A stretch of 34,017 bases of DNA from Legionella sp. km772 (lineage in GTDB: Bacteria; Pseudomonadota; Gammaproteobacteria; Legionellales; Legionellaceae), in assembly GCF_003989735.1 (NCBI RefSeq), contig NZ_RZGQ01000016.1, positions 1-34,017 on the forward strand, written 5' to 3'. Below are positions 25,736 to 34,017 of the stretch, in pieces. Numbering within the stretch: the first letter of the stretch is position 1; each line of letters begins with the position of its first letter. Made by a program: the position numbers and the translations under genes. The notes beneath the pieces are model-generated. The model was not told where the DNA came from and did not search any database. It saw only the letters and a program-made list of their open reading frames with translations.

Positions 25736-26683
25736 TTATTCAGCAAACATGGAGCTGACAGACTCTTCCACATTTACTCGCTTAATAGCTTGAGCTAACA
25801 TATCAGCAAGACTGACTACGCGTATCTTTTCACAACTTAAGGCTTCGGCTGATAAAGGGATAGTATCAGTAACCACTATTTCATCTAACACGGAGTTAGT
25901 AATATTTTTCACGGCAGGACCCGAAAGCACCGGATGGGTTACATAAGCTCTTACACTTTTAGCCCCATTCTTTTTTAACTCAAGGGCAGCAGTACAAAGC
26001 GTACCAGCGGTATCAACTATATCATCAACGATGATACAATTCTTTTCAGCGGGTTCCCCAATGATATGCATTACTTCGGATTTATTGGGTCCACTCCGAC
26101 GTTTATCGATAATCGATAGCTCTGCATCGTTTAATCGTTTTGCCATCGCTCTAGCCCGCACCACTCCGCCTACATCGGGTGAGACTACCATCATATTGGC
26201 TAAATTTTGTTTGCAAATATCTTCTAAGAGAATGGGGGTAGAATAGACGTTATCTACAGGCATATAAAAAAAGCCCTGGATTTGATCGGCGTGTAAATCA
26301 ACCGTTAGAACCCTACAGATGCCCACAGAGGCCATCATGTCAGCTACTACCTTAGCAGTAATAGGCACCCGAGCGGAACGGACTCGTCGGTCTTGACGTG
26401 CATAACCAAAATAAGGAACAACGGCTGTAATCCGAGCAGCGGAAGAACGTCTTAATGCATCTGCCATAATAAGCAGTTCCATTAAGTTATTATTAGTAGG
26501 CGCGCAGGTTGATTGCAATACAAACACATCTTTACCACGGACGTTTTCTAAAATTTCAACCATAGTCTCTCCATCGCTGAAGGTTCCAACAGTTGCTTGT
26601 CCAATAGGTATTTGTAGATGAGAAGAAATTTTTAGTGCTAATTCAGGGTTAGCATTCCCGGTAAAAATCATCATGGTGGACAT
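25736..26683 (-). CDS. prs: Ribose-phosphate pyrophosphokinase (PRPP synthase)
   Basis: A 315-residue class I enzyme making phosphoribosyl pyrophosphate from ribose 5-phosphate and ATP for purine, pyrimidine, His and NAD synthesis. Motifs are FSDGE (35-39), [13 protein letters not shown] (88-100), [12 protein letters not shown] (128-139) and the PRPP loop DDIVDTAGT (220-228). The length is standard. tRNA-Gln lies upstream on the same strand. The ispE gene that sits between lolB and prs in E. coli is not present here. Confidence 0.96.
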   Translation of the reverse strand: MSTMMIFTGNANPELALKISSHLQIPIGQATVGTFSDGETMVEILENVRGKDVFVLQSTCAPTNNNLMELLIMADALRRSSAARITAVVPYFGYARQDRRVRSARVPITAKVVADMMASVGICRVLTVDLHADQIQGFFYMPVDNVYSTPILLEDICKQNLANMMVVSPDVGGVVRARAMAKRLNDAELSIIDKRRSGPNKSEVMHIIGEPAEKNCIIVDDIVDTAGTLCTAALELKKNGAKSVRAYVTHPVLSGPAVKNITNSVLDEIVVTDTIPLSAEALSCEKIRVVSLADMLAQAIKRVNVEESVSSMFAE

Positions 26684-26853
26684 GTGTATAAAGCCTTAGA
26701 TTTAATTGAATCAGTTAACTTAAACACATAGCAGAAGACAGCCAAAAAGATATTATTATTATTTGAGCGATACGGAGAACGCATCCTTCTAGGGTATCTT
26801 CTGCCGTCTGTTTACTTGAATCTAGCATTTATTCTAGATTTTACAACAAGAAA

Positions 26854-26928
26854 TGGCAGGGGTGCTAGGATTCGAACCTAGGTATGCAGGGATCAAAACC
26901 CTGTGCCTTACCGCTTGGCGACACCCCT
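26854..26928 (-). tRNA. tRNA-Gln (anticodon TTG)
   Basis: Read on the minus strand, the 7-bp acceptor stem AGGGGTG/CACCCCT is followed by a D arm (GCCAAGCGGTAAGGC), an anticodon arm CAGGG-TTTTGAT-CCCTG with anticodon TTG, and a T arm with GGTTCGAATCC. The 3' CCA is encoded (26856-26854). The sequence is close to the standard proteobacterial tRNA-Gln. It lies between lolB and prs on the same strand. Confidence 0.96.
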
Positions 26929-27122
26929 ATAATGTGGATTCCCATTATCCTTTAAGAGCTAAAAAATTAGCTTTTCGTCCCTGCGATCTGCTGCGTATTT
27001 TGCAGTGGTTTTTAATCGATGTCAACGCTAAAAAGCAAATATTCACAAATTTTTAAAACTTCTACTTAGTTTTGTGTTTAATAATAGTTAGATTGCTAAA
27101 TTTTTGGCTTTTTAGATTTAAG

Positions 27123-27156
27123 AAGAATAACCTGACAAGCCAGCCAGATTATTCTT
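27123..27156. terminator. Hairpin downstream of lolB
   Basis: AAGAATAACCTG (27123-27134) pairs with CAGATTATTCTT (27145-27156) with one mismatch and a 10-nt loop, 17 nt beyond the lolB stop. The better T tract lies on the plus strand, so on the minus strand termination may be only partial, and read-through into tRNA-Gln is possible. Confidence 0.5.
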
Positions 27157-27173
27157 TTTTAACTAGATAAACT

Positions 27174-27776
27174 TTAAACACTCCAATGTTTAATAATGAC
27201 TTTTACCATTACGCCATTACCAACTAAACGGATAGTACTAGGCAAATCAATTCCTTTTACGGAAGTATACTGAGTAAAATCAATTACATATCCTGCTTGT
27301 TGCAATTGAGTCAAATGGTTATATTCGTCATGTTTTTCAGCTTGTACACCACCAGGAGCAGGTAAGCCTCTTACCCAATAATACAAATTATTAACGGGTA
27401 GACGAATACCGGTTTGCTGCATGAGGAGTTCATCGGCATTGGTTGAGGAAACTTTTTTAGCTCCATCTTGGAAACTAATAGTTTTGCCGGTTTTATTGAT
27501 AAGTACTGTACCACCGCCTAGGGGGCCAATCAGACGAATTTGATAAGAGTTAGGACCATGTTGTACCCAGTTCATACTTGCTGACCAGGATTTTGCTTTA
27601 TTTTTAGCAGCCATCGCACCGTTAATTTCCCAAGACGATACAGTCGCTGTCTCAGCCTTACGTTTTTCTAGGGGTACTACTTTATTTAGCGGGGCCTCTT
27701 CCGCAGGCCTCGGAGTGGGGGCACAAGCAGTTAATAAAAAAGCGGCAGCTAAAACTCCATATTTCTTTGCATTCAT
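27174..27776 (-). CDS. lolB: Outer-membrane lipoprotein receptor LolB
   Basis: A 200-residue lipoprotein. The signal peptide ends in the lipobox LLTAC, with Cys18 as the lipidated residue. The mature part has WEINGAMAAKNKAKSWSASMNW, IRLIGPLGGGTVLI and LYYWVRGLPAP, all typical of LolB, which accepts lipoproteins from LolA and inserts them into the outer membrane. The length is usual. It is divergent to coaD across an 80-nt gap. The following genes on its strand are tRNA-Gln and prs; ispE, its usual partner, is absent. Confidence 0.93.
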   Translation of the reverse strand: MNAKKYGVLAAAFLLTACAPTPRPAEEAPLNKVVPLEKRKAETATVSSWEINGAMAAKNKAKSWSASMNWVQHGPNSYQIRLIGPLGGGTVLINKTGKTISFQDGAKKVSSTNADELLMQQTGIRLPVNNLYYWVRGLPAPGGVQAEKHDEYNHLTQLQQAGYVIDFTQYTSVKGIDLPSTIRLVGNGVMVKVIIKHWSV

Positions 27777-27856
27777 TGCTCACCTCTATCCATTCTTGTA
27801 GTTTTTCGAATAACAATACGCTAGACTGTTTGCATATTCAATCCTCTTGAAAAAAA

Positions 27857-28336
27857 ATGAAAAAAAAAGCAATTTATCCTGGGACCTTTGATCCAGTAAC
27901 CAATGGTCATGTCGATATCATTTCTCGTGCAGCAAATATTTTTCCTGAGCTTGTCGTGGGCGTAGCCAGTAATAAAGCAAAAAAACCTTATCTAGATTTA
28001 GAAACAAGAATAAGATTACTTAAGGAGTCTGTAGGCCATCTCCCCGGGGTCCAAGTGATTGGCTTTGATATCCTATTAATTGACTTCGTTCTTGAGCAAA
28101 AGGCAGAAATCATTTTACGGGGCTTGCGGGCAGTCTCTGATTTTGAATACGAATTTCAGCTAGCTGGAATGAATAGAAAGTTATCTAAACAGGTCGAAAC
28201 CCTATTTTTAACCCCGTCTGAGAATTTAATGTTTATTTCATCGACTTTAGTCCGCGAAATTGCTGCCCTTAATGGTGATATTTCGCAGTTTGTTCCTGCC
28301 TCCGTTGCTCAAGAGTTAAAGCTGCTTAAATGTTAA
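27857..28336 (+). CDS. coaD: Phosphopantetheine adenylyltransferase (CoaD)
   Basis: A 159-residue nucleotidyltransferase making dephospho-CoA from 4'-phosphopantetheine and ATP, the fourth step of CoA synthesis. TNGH (15-18, the HxGH-type motif) and ISSTLVRE (127-134) are the two catalytic signatures, and [14 protein letters not shown] (88-101) is conserved. The start lies in an A-rich stretch (MKKKA), with TCTTGAAAAAAA upstream. Its last 7 nt overlap the gamma-glutamyltransferase gene. Confidence 0.97.
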   Translation: MKKKAIYPGTFDPVTNGHVDIISRAANIFPELVVGVASNKAKKPYLDLETRIRLLKESVGHLPGVQVIGFDILLIDFVLEQKAEIILRGLRAVSDFEYEFQLAGMNRKLSKQVETLFLTPSENLMFISSTLVREIAALNGDISQFVPASVAQELKLLKC

Positions 28337-30069
28337 TTAAAAAAATATCTAAATTACGCAAAAATTGTTCTTTTTTGTTGTTCATGCCCCTATGTCTTAA
28401 TCCTTGCTATGGGGGAGCAGCGAGCGATTTACCACCCGGCTATGCCATTGCGAGTGCCCATCCCCTAGCAACTAATGCCGGCTTGGACATTTTAGCGCAA
28501 GGAGGCAATGCTTTTGATGCGGCCATTGCGGTGGCTGCCTCTTTAGCAGTAGTTGAGCCCTATCATACCAGTATTGGTGGAGGTGGTTTTTGGTTACTCC
28601 ATCAAGAAAAAGAGCGACGGAATGTTTTTATTGATAGCCGTGAAACAGCCCCTTTAGCGGCGAGCAAAACCATGTTTCTTGATAAAGAGGGGAGGGTAGT
28701 TCCTGGTTTATCTCTAAATGGGGGGCTCGCCGCGGCCATTCCAGGACAGCCAGCAGCATTAGTTCATATTGCTCAACATTACGGGCGTTTACCTCTACGT
28801 CAGTCTTTAGCCCCAGCAATTAAGTTAGCAAAGGACGGGTTTATTGTTGATAAGCAATTAGCTTATTTTTATTCCATGGGCGATCGTTTGGAGTGGTTAA
28901 AAAAATACCCTGCTACTGCCGCAGTTTTTTTAAAAGAAGGCCGTCCTTATCGTATTGGTGAAAAATTAATCCAAAAAGATTTAGCTCATACTTTGGAATT
29001 AATTGCCATTAAAGGCCAGGAGGGATTCTATAAAGGTGAAATCGCCGAGCGTTTAGTAAAAGCAGTCAATGCTGCTGGTGGTATATGGGATTTAAAGGAT
29101 CTCGCCCAGTATAAAATAAAAGAAAGAGAACCATTAATTGGTGCTTATCATAACATGCTAGTAATTACTGCCCCACCACCTTCAGCCGGTGGCGTCGGTT
29201 TATTAACCATGTTACATGTTCTTTCGCATTTCTCTTTAGATAATTTTACAAAGTTGCAATGGTTACATCATGTTATTGAGTCAATGCGCTTGGCCTATTG
29301 GCAACGCGATCAATATTTGGGGGATCCGGATTATGTTTCTATTCCTATATATAATTTAATTTCTGCCGAGAATGCAAAACGCTTGGCTCCCTTAATTAAC
29401 CCTAATAAGGCATTAGACAGTAAAGTTTTGAGTGGGTCGACGGTAAAAGAAAATCATCCCAATACCACCCATTTTTCTATTATTGATAAAGAGGGTAATA
29501 GGGTCTCTGCTACATTAACCGTAAATTATATTTTTGGCTCAAGTGTAGTGGCTGCTGGTACGGGAGTCCTCCTTAATGATGAAATGGATGATTTTGCAAC
29601 TCAGGTTGGGGAACCCAATGTATTTGGTATCGTAGGAAGTGAGCCTAATGCTATTGCACCCGGTAAACGGCCATTATCTAACATGGCACCTACTTTTCTT
29701 GAATCCCCTAATCGCATTGCAATTTTAGGTACCCCGGGGGGGAGTAGAATTCCTTCCATGGTCTTAATTGCTTCCCTGCTCTTCCATGAAGGTTACGGTG
29801 CAATTTCCATGGTTTCTGCAATGAGGTTTCACCATCAGTATTTACCTGATGTGGTGCAGTTTGAACCTGATACCTTTTCTGCTGCCATTCAAGATGGCTT
29901 AAGTAAAATGGGTTATACGCTAGCCCCTTTGCAGCAATACTATGGCAATATGCAGGCAATTACTTGGGATAAAAAGACTAACATTTTAACCGCTACCGCT
30001 GATCCTAGGAGTATTGGTTTAGCGGCGGTTATCGCCAACAATGAAGTAGGGTATGGAATAAAATATTAA
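28330..30069 (+). CDS. ggt: Gamma-glutamyltransferase (GGT), secreted
   Basis: A 579-residue Ntn-hydrolase precursor. A basic start and hydrophobic stretch (about 12-28, [15 protein letters not shown]) form a signal peptide, so the enzyme should be periplasmic or exported. [14 protein letters not shown] and [16 protein letters not shown] belong to the large subunit. Autocleavage is expected before Thr379 in NTTHFS, which becomes the N-terminal nucleophile of the small subunit. PLSNMAPTF and GTPGGSRI are the glutamate-binding and oxyanion blocks. It cleaves gamma-glutamyl bonds such as in glutathione. The gene overlaps coaD by 7 nt and is presumably co-transcribed. Confidence 0.93.
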   Translation: MLIKKISKLRKNCSFLLFMPLCLNPCYGGAASDLPPGYAIASAHPLATNAGLDILAQGGNAFDAAIAVAASLAVVEPYHTSIGGGGFWLLHQEKERRNVFIDSRETAPLAASKTMFLDKEGRVVPGLSLNGGLAAAIPGQPAALVHIAQHYGRLPLRQSLAPAIKLAKDGFIVDKQLAYFYSMGDRLEWLKKYPATAAVFLKEGRPYRIGEKLIQKDLAHTLELIAIKGQEGFYKGEIAERLVKAVNAAGGIWDLKDLAQYKIKEREPLIGAYHNMLVITAPPPSAGGVGLLTMLHVLSHFSLDNFTKLQWLHHVIESMRLAYWQRDQYLGDPDYVSIPIYNLISAENAKRLAPLINPNKALDSKVLSGSTVKENHPNTTHFSIIDKEGNRVSATLTVNYIFGSSVVAAGTGVLLNDEMDDFATQVGEPNVFGIVGSEPNAIAPGKRPLSNMAPTFLESPNRIAILGTPGGSRIPSMVLIASLLFHEGYGAISMVSAMRFHHQYLPDVVQFEPDTFSAAIQDGLSKMGYTLAPLQQYYGNMQAITWDKKTNILTATADPRSIGLAAVIANNEVGYGIKY

Positions 30070-30181
30070 CCCGCATTTTGTCTCGACGGGTGGCTATTAG
30101 GATACATCTCGTTTTACAAGCCTCATGAAGGGGTACCGGCTTCCAAGGAGTTAGTTGAATCGGCTAGCCGACGCTTTGAAA

Positions 30182-30913
30182 TCAAGCCTCACCGGTTAAT
30201 TTCTTAATGGCTTGATACGTTTTTTCAATCAAAACTTCTTTATTTTCAACAGTAAATTCAGCTGCATCAATGGGCTCACCGATATGGATCTCTGCTTTTT
30301 GTTTTAGATTAATACGGCAAGTCTTTGCTGGAATGATATCAAAAGCACCGCGTATCCCTATAGGTATAATAGTCGCCTGGGCTTGGATGGCCGTGATAAA
30401 AGCCCCCTTTTTAAACGGGGCTAACTTCCCAGTTTTAGAGCGCGTTCCTTCCGGAGCAATCCAAATAATGATGCCGCTTTTCATTAATTGCTGTGCATAT
30501 TCTAAATCTTTCATTGCTTGATAGCGATTTTTTCGATCAATAAAGGGAAATTCAGCCGCTGCCATTCCTTTACCCATAAGAGGAATTTTTGATAACTCTC
30601 TTTTTGCTAACATCCTAATAGAATGATTAGGAAAGGCTTTAAAACCTAAGGGAATATCATAAACGCTAGAGTGGTTGCACATTAATATAGTAGCTTTACC
30701 GGGTTGGGGTTCGATATTTAGAGGATTAATGACTTTATACTCAACTTCGACTTCATCTAGGAGTTGATCAGTCCAATGATGAATAGTTTTATCCACCCAT
30801 GGCCTAGTCGGGGTACTAAAAAAATATTTAAAAATGGAGCGGAGACAGACTATAGCAGTATAAAAAAGCAGCGCGCAAATAATCCAAATAGTTCTTAAAC
30901 GTCCAATTTTCAT
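30182..30913 (-). CDS. plsC: 1-acyl-sn-glycerol-3-phosphate acyltransferase (PlsC family)
   Basis: A 243-residue membrane-bound acyltransferase converting lysophosphatidic acid to phosphatidic acid. An N-terminal membrane helix (about 7-27) precedes NHSSVYD (80-86, the HX4D catalytic motif), FIDRKNR (125-131) and PEGTRS (154-159). The start is uncertain: ATG at 30913 gives a normal family length and places the membrane helix at the N-terminus. The frame continues upstream to an ATG at 31063, which would add 50 residues and overlap mutM by 31 nt. No clear ribosome binding site favours either. It follows mutM on the same strand and converges with ggt. Confidence 0.85.
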   Translation of the reverse strand: MKIGRLRTIWIICALLFYTAIVCLRSIFKYFFSTPTRPWVDKTIHHWTDQLLDEVEVEYKVINPLNIEPQPGKATILMCNHSSVYDIPLGFKAFPNHSIRMLAKRELSKIPLMGKGMAAAEFPFIDRKNRYQAMKDLEYAQQLMKSGIIIWIAPEGTRSKTGKLAPFKKGAFITAIQAQATIIPIGIRGAFDIIPAKTCRINLKQKAEIHIGEPIDAAEFTVENKEVLIEKTYQAIKKLTGEA

Positions 30914-31032
30914 TACAAATACACAAGAATAAATCGATGCGCCATCATACAACAAGCCAATTAGCTTTCCTAGATATTCTGTAGTTTCCCTAGTGTAAGC
31001 AAGAAATTGCCTTATTATGTGGCATTGTTGCT

Positions 31033-31854
31033 TTAGCTGATCATTGGTTGGCACTGAGGACAAAATGCAGAAGCACGGCCTGCGATCATTTGGGTTTCAA
31101 TAGGCGTTTTACACTGAAGACAGGGTAGGTTTTTGCGGCCGTAGGCTTTTAATGAAATGCTGAAATACCCAGGTTTTCCATCAAAGGAATAAAAATCTTT
31201 TAAGGTGGTGCCGCCGGCTTGGATAGCGGCATATAAGATAGCTTTTATCTGTTGGCACAGGTGTTTACATTGCTCGTAATTTAGTGTTTTAGTGGGTTTT
31301 TTAGGATGAATACCGCTTAAAAATAGACTTTCGGTGGCATAAATATTACCTACACCAACTACTATTTCATTGGTCATAATAAATGATTTGATGGCTTGAT
31401 TTTTATGGCGCGATTTTTGATATAAATAATCAGCATTAAATTCATCACTAAGGGGCTCAGGTCCTAAATGCTTAAAAAATTGCTCCTGCGGATCTTCTGC
31501 AGAATAATGGAATAAGCCAAAGCGTCTTGGATCACTATAGCGTAAAACCAGCTTATTCTGCAGGCATAAATCGAGATGATCATGTTTCCCCGGAGGGGTA
31601 TTAGCCGGGACAAGGCGTACATGGCCTGACATGCCTAAATGAATTATAAGATACCCAGTATCGAGCTTGATGAGAATATATTTAGCTCGCCGGGAGACTA
31701 TATGTATCTTTTGATGAATACATAAGTCATTAATATTGGCGACAACAGGGAGGCGTAATCGAGGATTACGTACAATAACGCCAGCAATGGTTTGATTCTC
31801 TAAATGGCCTCTTATCCCTTCTTTGGTTGTTTCAACTTCTGGTAATTCAGGCAT
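31033..31854 (-). CDS. mutM: Formamidopyrimidine-DNA glycosylase (MutM/Fpg)
   Basis: A 273-residue bifunctional base-excision repair enzyme removing 8-oxoguanine and cleaving the abasic site. MPELPEVE supplies the catalytic Pro2 and Glu3, Lys58 lies in RRAKYILI, and GNIYATESLF marks the helix-two-turn-helix. A zinc finger with Cys245, Cys248, Cys265 and Cys268 surrounds the conserved Arg260 (IAGRAS). The length matches the family. Its start overlaps the stop of the small upstream membrane-protein gene by 1 nt (TAATG), so they are co-translated. Confidence 0.97.
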   Translation of the reverse strand: MPELPEVETTKEGIRGHLENQTIAGVIVRNPRLRLPVVANINDLCIHQKIHIVSRRAKYILIKLDTGYLIIHLGMSGHVRLVPANTPPGKHDHLDLCLQNKLVLRYSDPRRFGLFHYSAEDPQEQFFKHLGPEPLSDEFNADYLYQKSRHKNQAIKSFIMTNEIVVGVGNIYATESLFLSGIHPKKPTKTLNYEQCKHLCQQIKAILYAAIQAGGTTLKDFYSFDGKPGYFSISLKAYGRKNLPCLQCKTPIETQMIAGRASAFCPQCQPMIS

Positions 31855-32084
31855 TACTTATGATCATCATGCTCAATAACGCGCCCGTCCTCTTTGGCTG
31901 TAGGCGTACTAGGAAAGAAATACTGTTTTGCTAAAGCGCCAAGCCACAAGGCTCCACCAATAATTAATCCCCATACCGCTACCGAGAAAAACATAAATAA
32001 CAAACCAATGCAGAGCGCAATGGCTACACCGGCTACTAAAAAAGGCACCAGGCTTTCCAATATTTTTTTAATGTCCATAGTCAT
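31854..32084 (-). CDS. Small membrane protein, unrecognised
   Basis: A 76-residue protein with two closely spaced hydrophobic helices (about 10-32 and 34-50) and a charged, His/Asp-rich C-terminal tail (EDGRVIEHDDHK). No family is recognised. It is real by context: its stop overlaps the mutM start by 1 nt and its hydrophobic pattern is not that of a shadow frame. It could be an accessory membrane peptide; function unknown. Confidence 0.65.
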   Translation of the reverse strand: MTMDIKKILESLVPFLVAGVAIALCIGLLFMFFSVAVWGLIIGGALWLGALAKQYFFPSTPTAKEDGRVIEHDDHK

Positions 32085-32154
32085 TCCGAAGTAAGTATTT
32101 AATTTAATTATCGGTTAGATACTGAAATCATGCAATGAAATGAGTAAAAATGTG

Positions 32155-32186
32155 TTATCATTATACTAATATAGGGATATAATGAT
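32155..32186 (+). promoter_or_regulatory. Promoter with overlapping dyad before the desaturase gene
   Basis: TTATCA (32155-32160), a 17-nt spacer and TATAAT (32178-32183) form a good sigma-70 promoter about 70 nt upstream of the start codon. ATCATTATA (32157-32165) and TATAATGAT (32178-32186) are perfect inverted arms that cover both hexamers, the layout of a repressor operator. The regulator is unknown. Confidence 0.55.
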
Positions 32187-32258
32187 GGAAAAGATTTCAG
32201 TACGCTAATAGTAGCAGTTATTCGTTCACTATCCTATACACTTTGAGAAGGGGATCCT

Positions 32259-33452
32259 ATGATTTTCGGTTTTTTAAACCTATCGTTTTGGGGTTATGTG
32301 CTCGCCACAGTAATTTTAACCCAAATTACTATTGCTTCGGTAACGATTTATTTACATCGTAATCAAACTCATAGAGCATTAACTCTGCATCCTATTATTA
32401 GTCATTTCTTCCGTTTTTGGTTATGGATGACAACCGGTATGGTCACTGCTGATTGGGTTGCTATCCACCGTAAACATCATGCAACAACTGATGTTGAGGG
32501 TGATCCCCATAGTCCTGTAGTAGAAGGAATCAAAAAAGTTTTTTGGCAAGGGGCGGAACTATACCGCGCTGCACGTAAAGATAGAGAGATGGTTGCCAAA
32601 TATTCCCATGGCACGCCCACTGATTGGATTGAGCGTAATGTCTACTCCCGCTATTCTGCCCGTGGAGTGGTACTAATGCTCTTTATCGACTTGTTTTTAT
32701 TTGGCGTCCCTGGAATAAGCATATGGGCTATCCAAATGATGTGGATTCCTTTATTTGCTGCCGGGGTAATTAATGGGATTGGTCACTATTGGGGTTATAG
32801 AAATTACGAATGTCCAGATGCTGCAACCAATATTATCCCTTGGGGGTTCTGGATTGGGGGTGAAGAGTTGCACAACAATCACCATACTTTTGCTTCTTCT
32901 GCTAAGTTCTCGGTTAAATGGTGGGAGTTTGATATAGGTTGGATGTACATCCGCGTTCTTTCGTTCTTAGGTTTAGCTAAAGTTAAAAAATTACCGCCCA
33001 AATTGGCTATGGAAGAAGGTAAATTGCAAGTCGACCTAGATACGGTAAAAGCTGTAATTTCTAATCGTTTCCAAGTAATGTCTAATTACTATAAATCTGT
33101 AATAAGACCCATTTTGAAACAGGAAAAAAATCAAAGCATTGTCACTAAAGAGGATAAAAAACTATTTCAACGTGCAGGTAGTTTATTACGCCGGGAAGAC
33201 AAATTACTTACGGTAAAAGCCCAGGGACGCTTACAACGTCTTTTAGAGGCGCGTGAGCAATTAAGAGTGGTTTATTCTTATAAGCAATCCTTACAAGCTA
33301 TTTGGTTAAAAACAGCTTCATCACAAAAAGAGTTGATTGATGCCTTACAAAACTGGTGTCATCAGGCAGAGGAATCTGGGCTTGATGTATTAAGGCAGTT
33401 TGCTTTACAGCTTAAAGGTTATGTGCCGGTTTATGCTACTTATAAAAAATAA
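32259..33452 (+). CDS. Fatty acid desaturase (acyl-CoA delta-9 type)
   Basis: A 397-residue membrane di-iron desaturase. The three histidine boxes are HRNQTH (33-38), HRKHH (70-74) and HNNHH (205-209), with hydrophobic helices around 10-30, 48-65 and 145-175. This is the stearoyl/acyl-CoA desaturase (DesC/OLE1-like) set, which introduces a double bond into long-chain acyl groups and adjusts membrane fluidity. The C-terminal 150 residues are charged and helical, longer than in minimal bacterial members. GAAGGGGA precedes the ATG. It is monocistronic, with a strong terminator. Confidence 0.92.
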   Translation: MIFGFLNLSFWGYVLATVILTQITIASVTIYLHRNQTHRALTLHPIISHFFRFWLWMTTGMVTADWVAIHRKHHATTDVEGDPHSPVVEGIKKVFWQGAELYRAARKDREMVAKYSHGTPTDWIERNVYSRYSARGVVLMLFIDLFLFGVPGISIWAIQMMWIPLFAAGVINGIGHYWGYRNYECPDAATNIIPWGFWIGGEELHNNHHTFASSAKFSVKWWEFDIGWMYIRVLSFLGLAKVKKLPPKLAMEEGKLQVDLDTVKAVISNRFQVMSNYYKSVIRPILKQEKNQSIVTKEDKKLFQRAGSLLRREDKLLTVKAQGRLQRLLEAREQLRVVYSYKQSLQAIWLKTASSQKELIDALQNWCHQAEESGLDVLRQFALQLKGYVPVYATYKK

Positions 33453-33476
33453 GCGAACGCTTAAGCTTTAGAAATT

Positions 33477-33505
33477 AAAGAGGTGGGTACCCACCTCTTT
33501 TTATT
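33477..33505 (+). terminator. Intrinsic terminator of desaturase gene
   Basis: AAAGAGGTGG (33477-33486) and CCACCTCTTT (33491-33500) form a perfect 10-bp stem with loop GTAC, followed by TT-A-TTTTT. It also ends only a few bases from the stop of the convergent secreted-protein gene and could serve both. Confidence 0.92.
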
Positions 33506-33506
33506 T

Positions 33507-33887
33507 TTAATGACAGTCAAAATCATAAGGGAAAACTGCAGCAGCACTACTATTGGGGTCTTTCAGGAGCACAAAGCCTACTTTTAGATTACATTGTCCG
33601 ATAGCTTGAAGAGTGCCTGGTTCAAATAAAGTCGCACTAATTGAATAAGGAGTCGGTAAACAACTTAAGTTAGTGACCACTTTATAGGGGTTACCTGCTT
33701 CTAAAATAAAGGATTTATTAACCCCTACTTCATTCACAATGTTAAATGCTACACTTTGACCGCGTTGGATAGGTGGGCTTGCAACAGCTATTTGTACCTC
33801 ACAAGAGACATCATGGGCAAAACTCACGACTGAGCTACCCATCATCAATAATGCACAACCACTCAAAACTAAATTTTTTACCATCAT
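33507..33887 (-). CDS. Small secreted protein, unrecognised
   Basis: A 126-residue protein (or 125 from the second ATG, which is better spaced from AAGGAAG). Residues 1-24 form a signal peptide with a likely cleavage after SFA, leaving a mature protein of about 100 residues starting HDVSCEV. Four cysteines remain in the mature part (SCEV, LSCL, QCNL, DFDCH), enough for two disulfide bonds in the periplasm. The body is beta-rich. No family is recognised. It is a single gene facing the desaturase terminator. Confidence 0.75.
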   Translation of the reverse strand: MMVKNLVLSGCALLMMGSSVVSFAHDVSCEVQIAVASPPIQRGQSVAFNIVNEVGVNKSFILEAGNPYKVVTNLSCLPTPYSISATLFEPGTLQAIGQCNLKVGFVLLKDPNSSAAAVFPYDFDCH

Positions 33888-33980
33888 TACTTCCTTTAAT
33901 TAACTCATGTTACGCACATAAACTTGTAGTTTGACTAAAAAGCATTAGAATTCCGCCCTTAATTTTAGGGAGGGAATTAA

Positions 33981-34017
33981 ATGGATATGCTTGATCTTTA
34001 TAGTGATTATTTGATTT
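33981..34017 (+). CDS. Start of a probable transposase (partial, cut by window edge)
   Basis: An ATG at 33981 preceded by a strong GGGAGGGA opens a frame reading MDMLDLYSDYLI to the window edge. An LYSDYLI start is familiar to me from transposases of insertion sequences in Legionella and relatives, but twelve residues cannot prove it. AATTCCGCCCT (33949-33959) can fold with AGGGAGGGAATT (33967-33978), hiding the ribosome binding site, as seen in some insertion sequences. Confidence 0.45.
   Translation, partial: MDMLDLYSDYLI

Noticed and set aside
26853-27056. Plus-strand 67-codon frame beginning MAGVLGFEPRYAG
   Set aside because: It is an artefact read across the reverse complement of tRNA-Gln, a spurious protein often annotated at tRNA genes.
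30914-31063. 50-residue N-terminal extension of the PlsC protein
   Set aside because: It overlaps mutM and puts the membrane anchor in the middle; kept only as an alternative start.

Overview
The window reads as a chromosomal segment of a Legionella-like gammaproteobacterium (order Legionellales). The reasons are moderately AT-rich coding DNA and the chain sdhCDAB - sucAB - sucCD - pdxH - a LetE-like small protein - an SseB-like gene - fis - prs. From memory this resembles the sdh-to-fis region of Legionella pneumophila. No database was searched, so the taxonomic call is inference.

Left part (1-8100): the window opens with a remnant of a LysR-type regulator that keeps the effector domain but has no DNA-binding domain, facing the start of a possible second regulator on the minus strand. 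Next are a 104-residue histidine-rich protein (29 His, one run of 12), an alpha/beta hydrolase overlapping the AFG1-type ATPase zapE, and a compact feoA-feoB-feoC ferrous-iron uptake operon behind a clear Fur-box-like palindrome. An unrecognised 216-residue protein, a palindromic repeat element and a divergent EAL-like/HDOD signalling protein follow.

Middle part (8101-18070): a near-complete block for the lower TCA cycle. It contains succinate dehydrogenase (sdhCDAB), 2-oxoglutarate dehydrogenase E1 and E2 (sucAB; the E3 gene lpd is not here) and succinyl-CoA synthetase (sucCD). Terminator-like hairpins lie between sdhB and sucA and between sucB and sucC, so the block probably forms three transcription units or is attenuated at these points.

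Right part (18071-34017): a DUF4337-like membrane protein, pdxH, about 590 bp of non-coding DNA, then a 122-residue LetE candidate that carries the core pattern of ribosome modulation factor (RMF). After it come a 17-bp perfect inverted repeat between convergent genes, an SseB-domain protein, an MFS transporter, a DUF945 protein, fis with a good promoter and terminator, a GNAT acetyltransferase, an eleven-copy heptanucleotide tandem repeat, prs, tRNA-Gln(TTG), lolB, coaD overlapped by a gamma-glutamyltransferase gene, a plsC-type acyltransferase, mutM, a small membrane protein, a fatty-acid desaturase with an operator-like dyad across its promoter, a small secreted protein, and the first codons of what looks like a transposase cut by the window edge.

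Most of the window is ordinary housekeeping. The parts most worth a second look are the RMF-like LetE candidate and its long leader, the histidine-rich protein near feo, the heptamer repeat, the desaturase dyad, the 12-bp inverted repeat before the 6114 gene, and the broken LysR locus.
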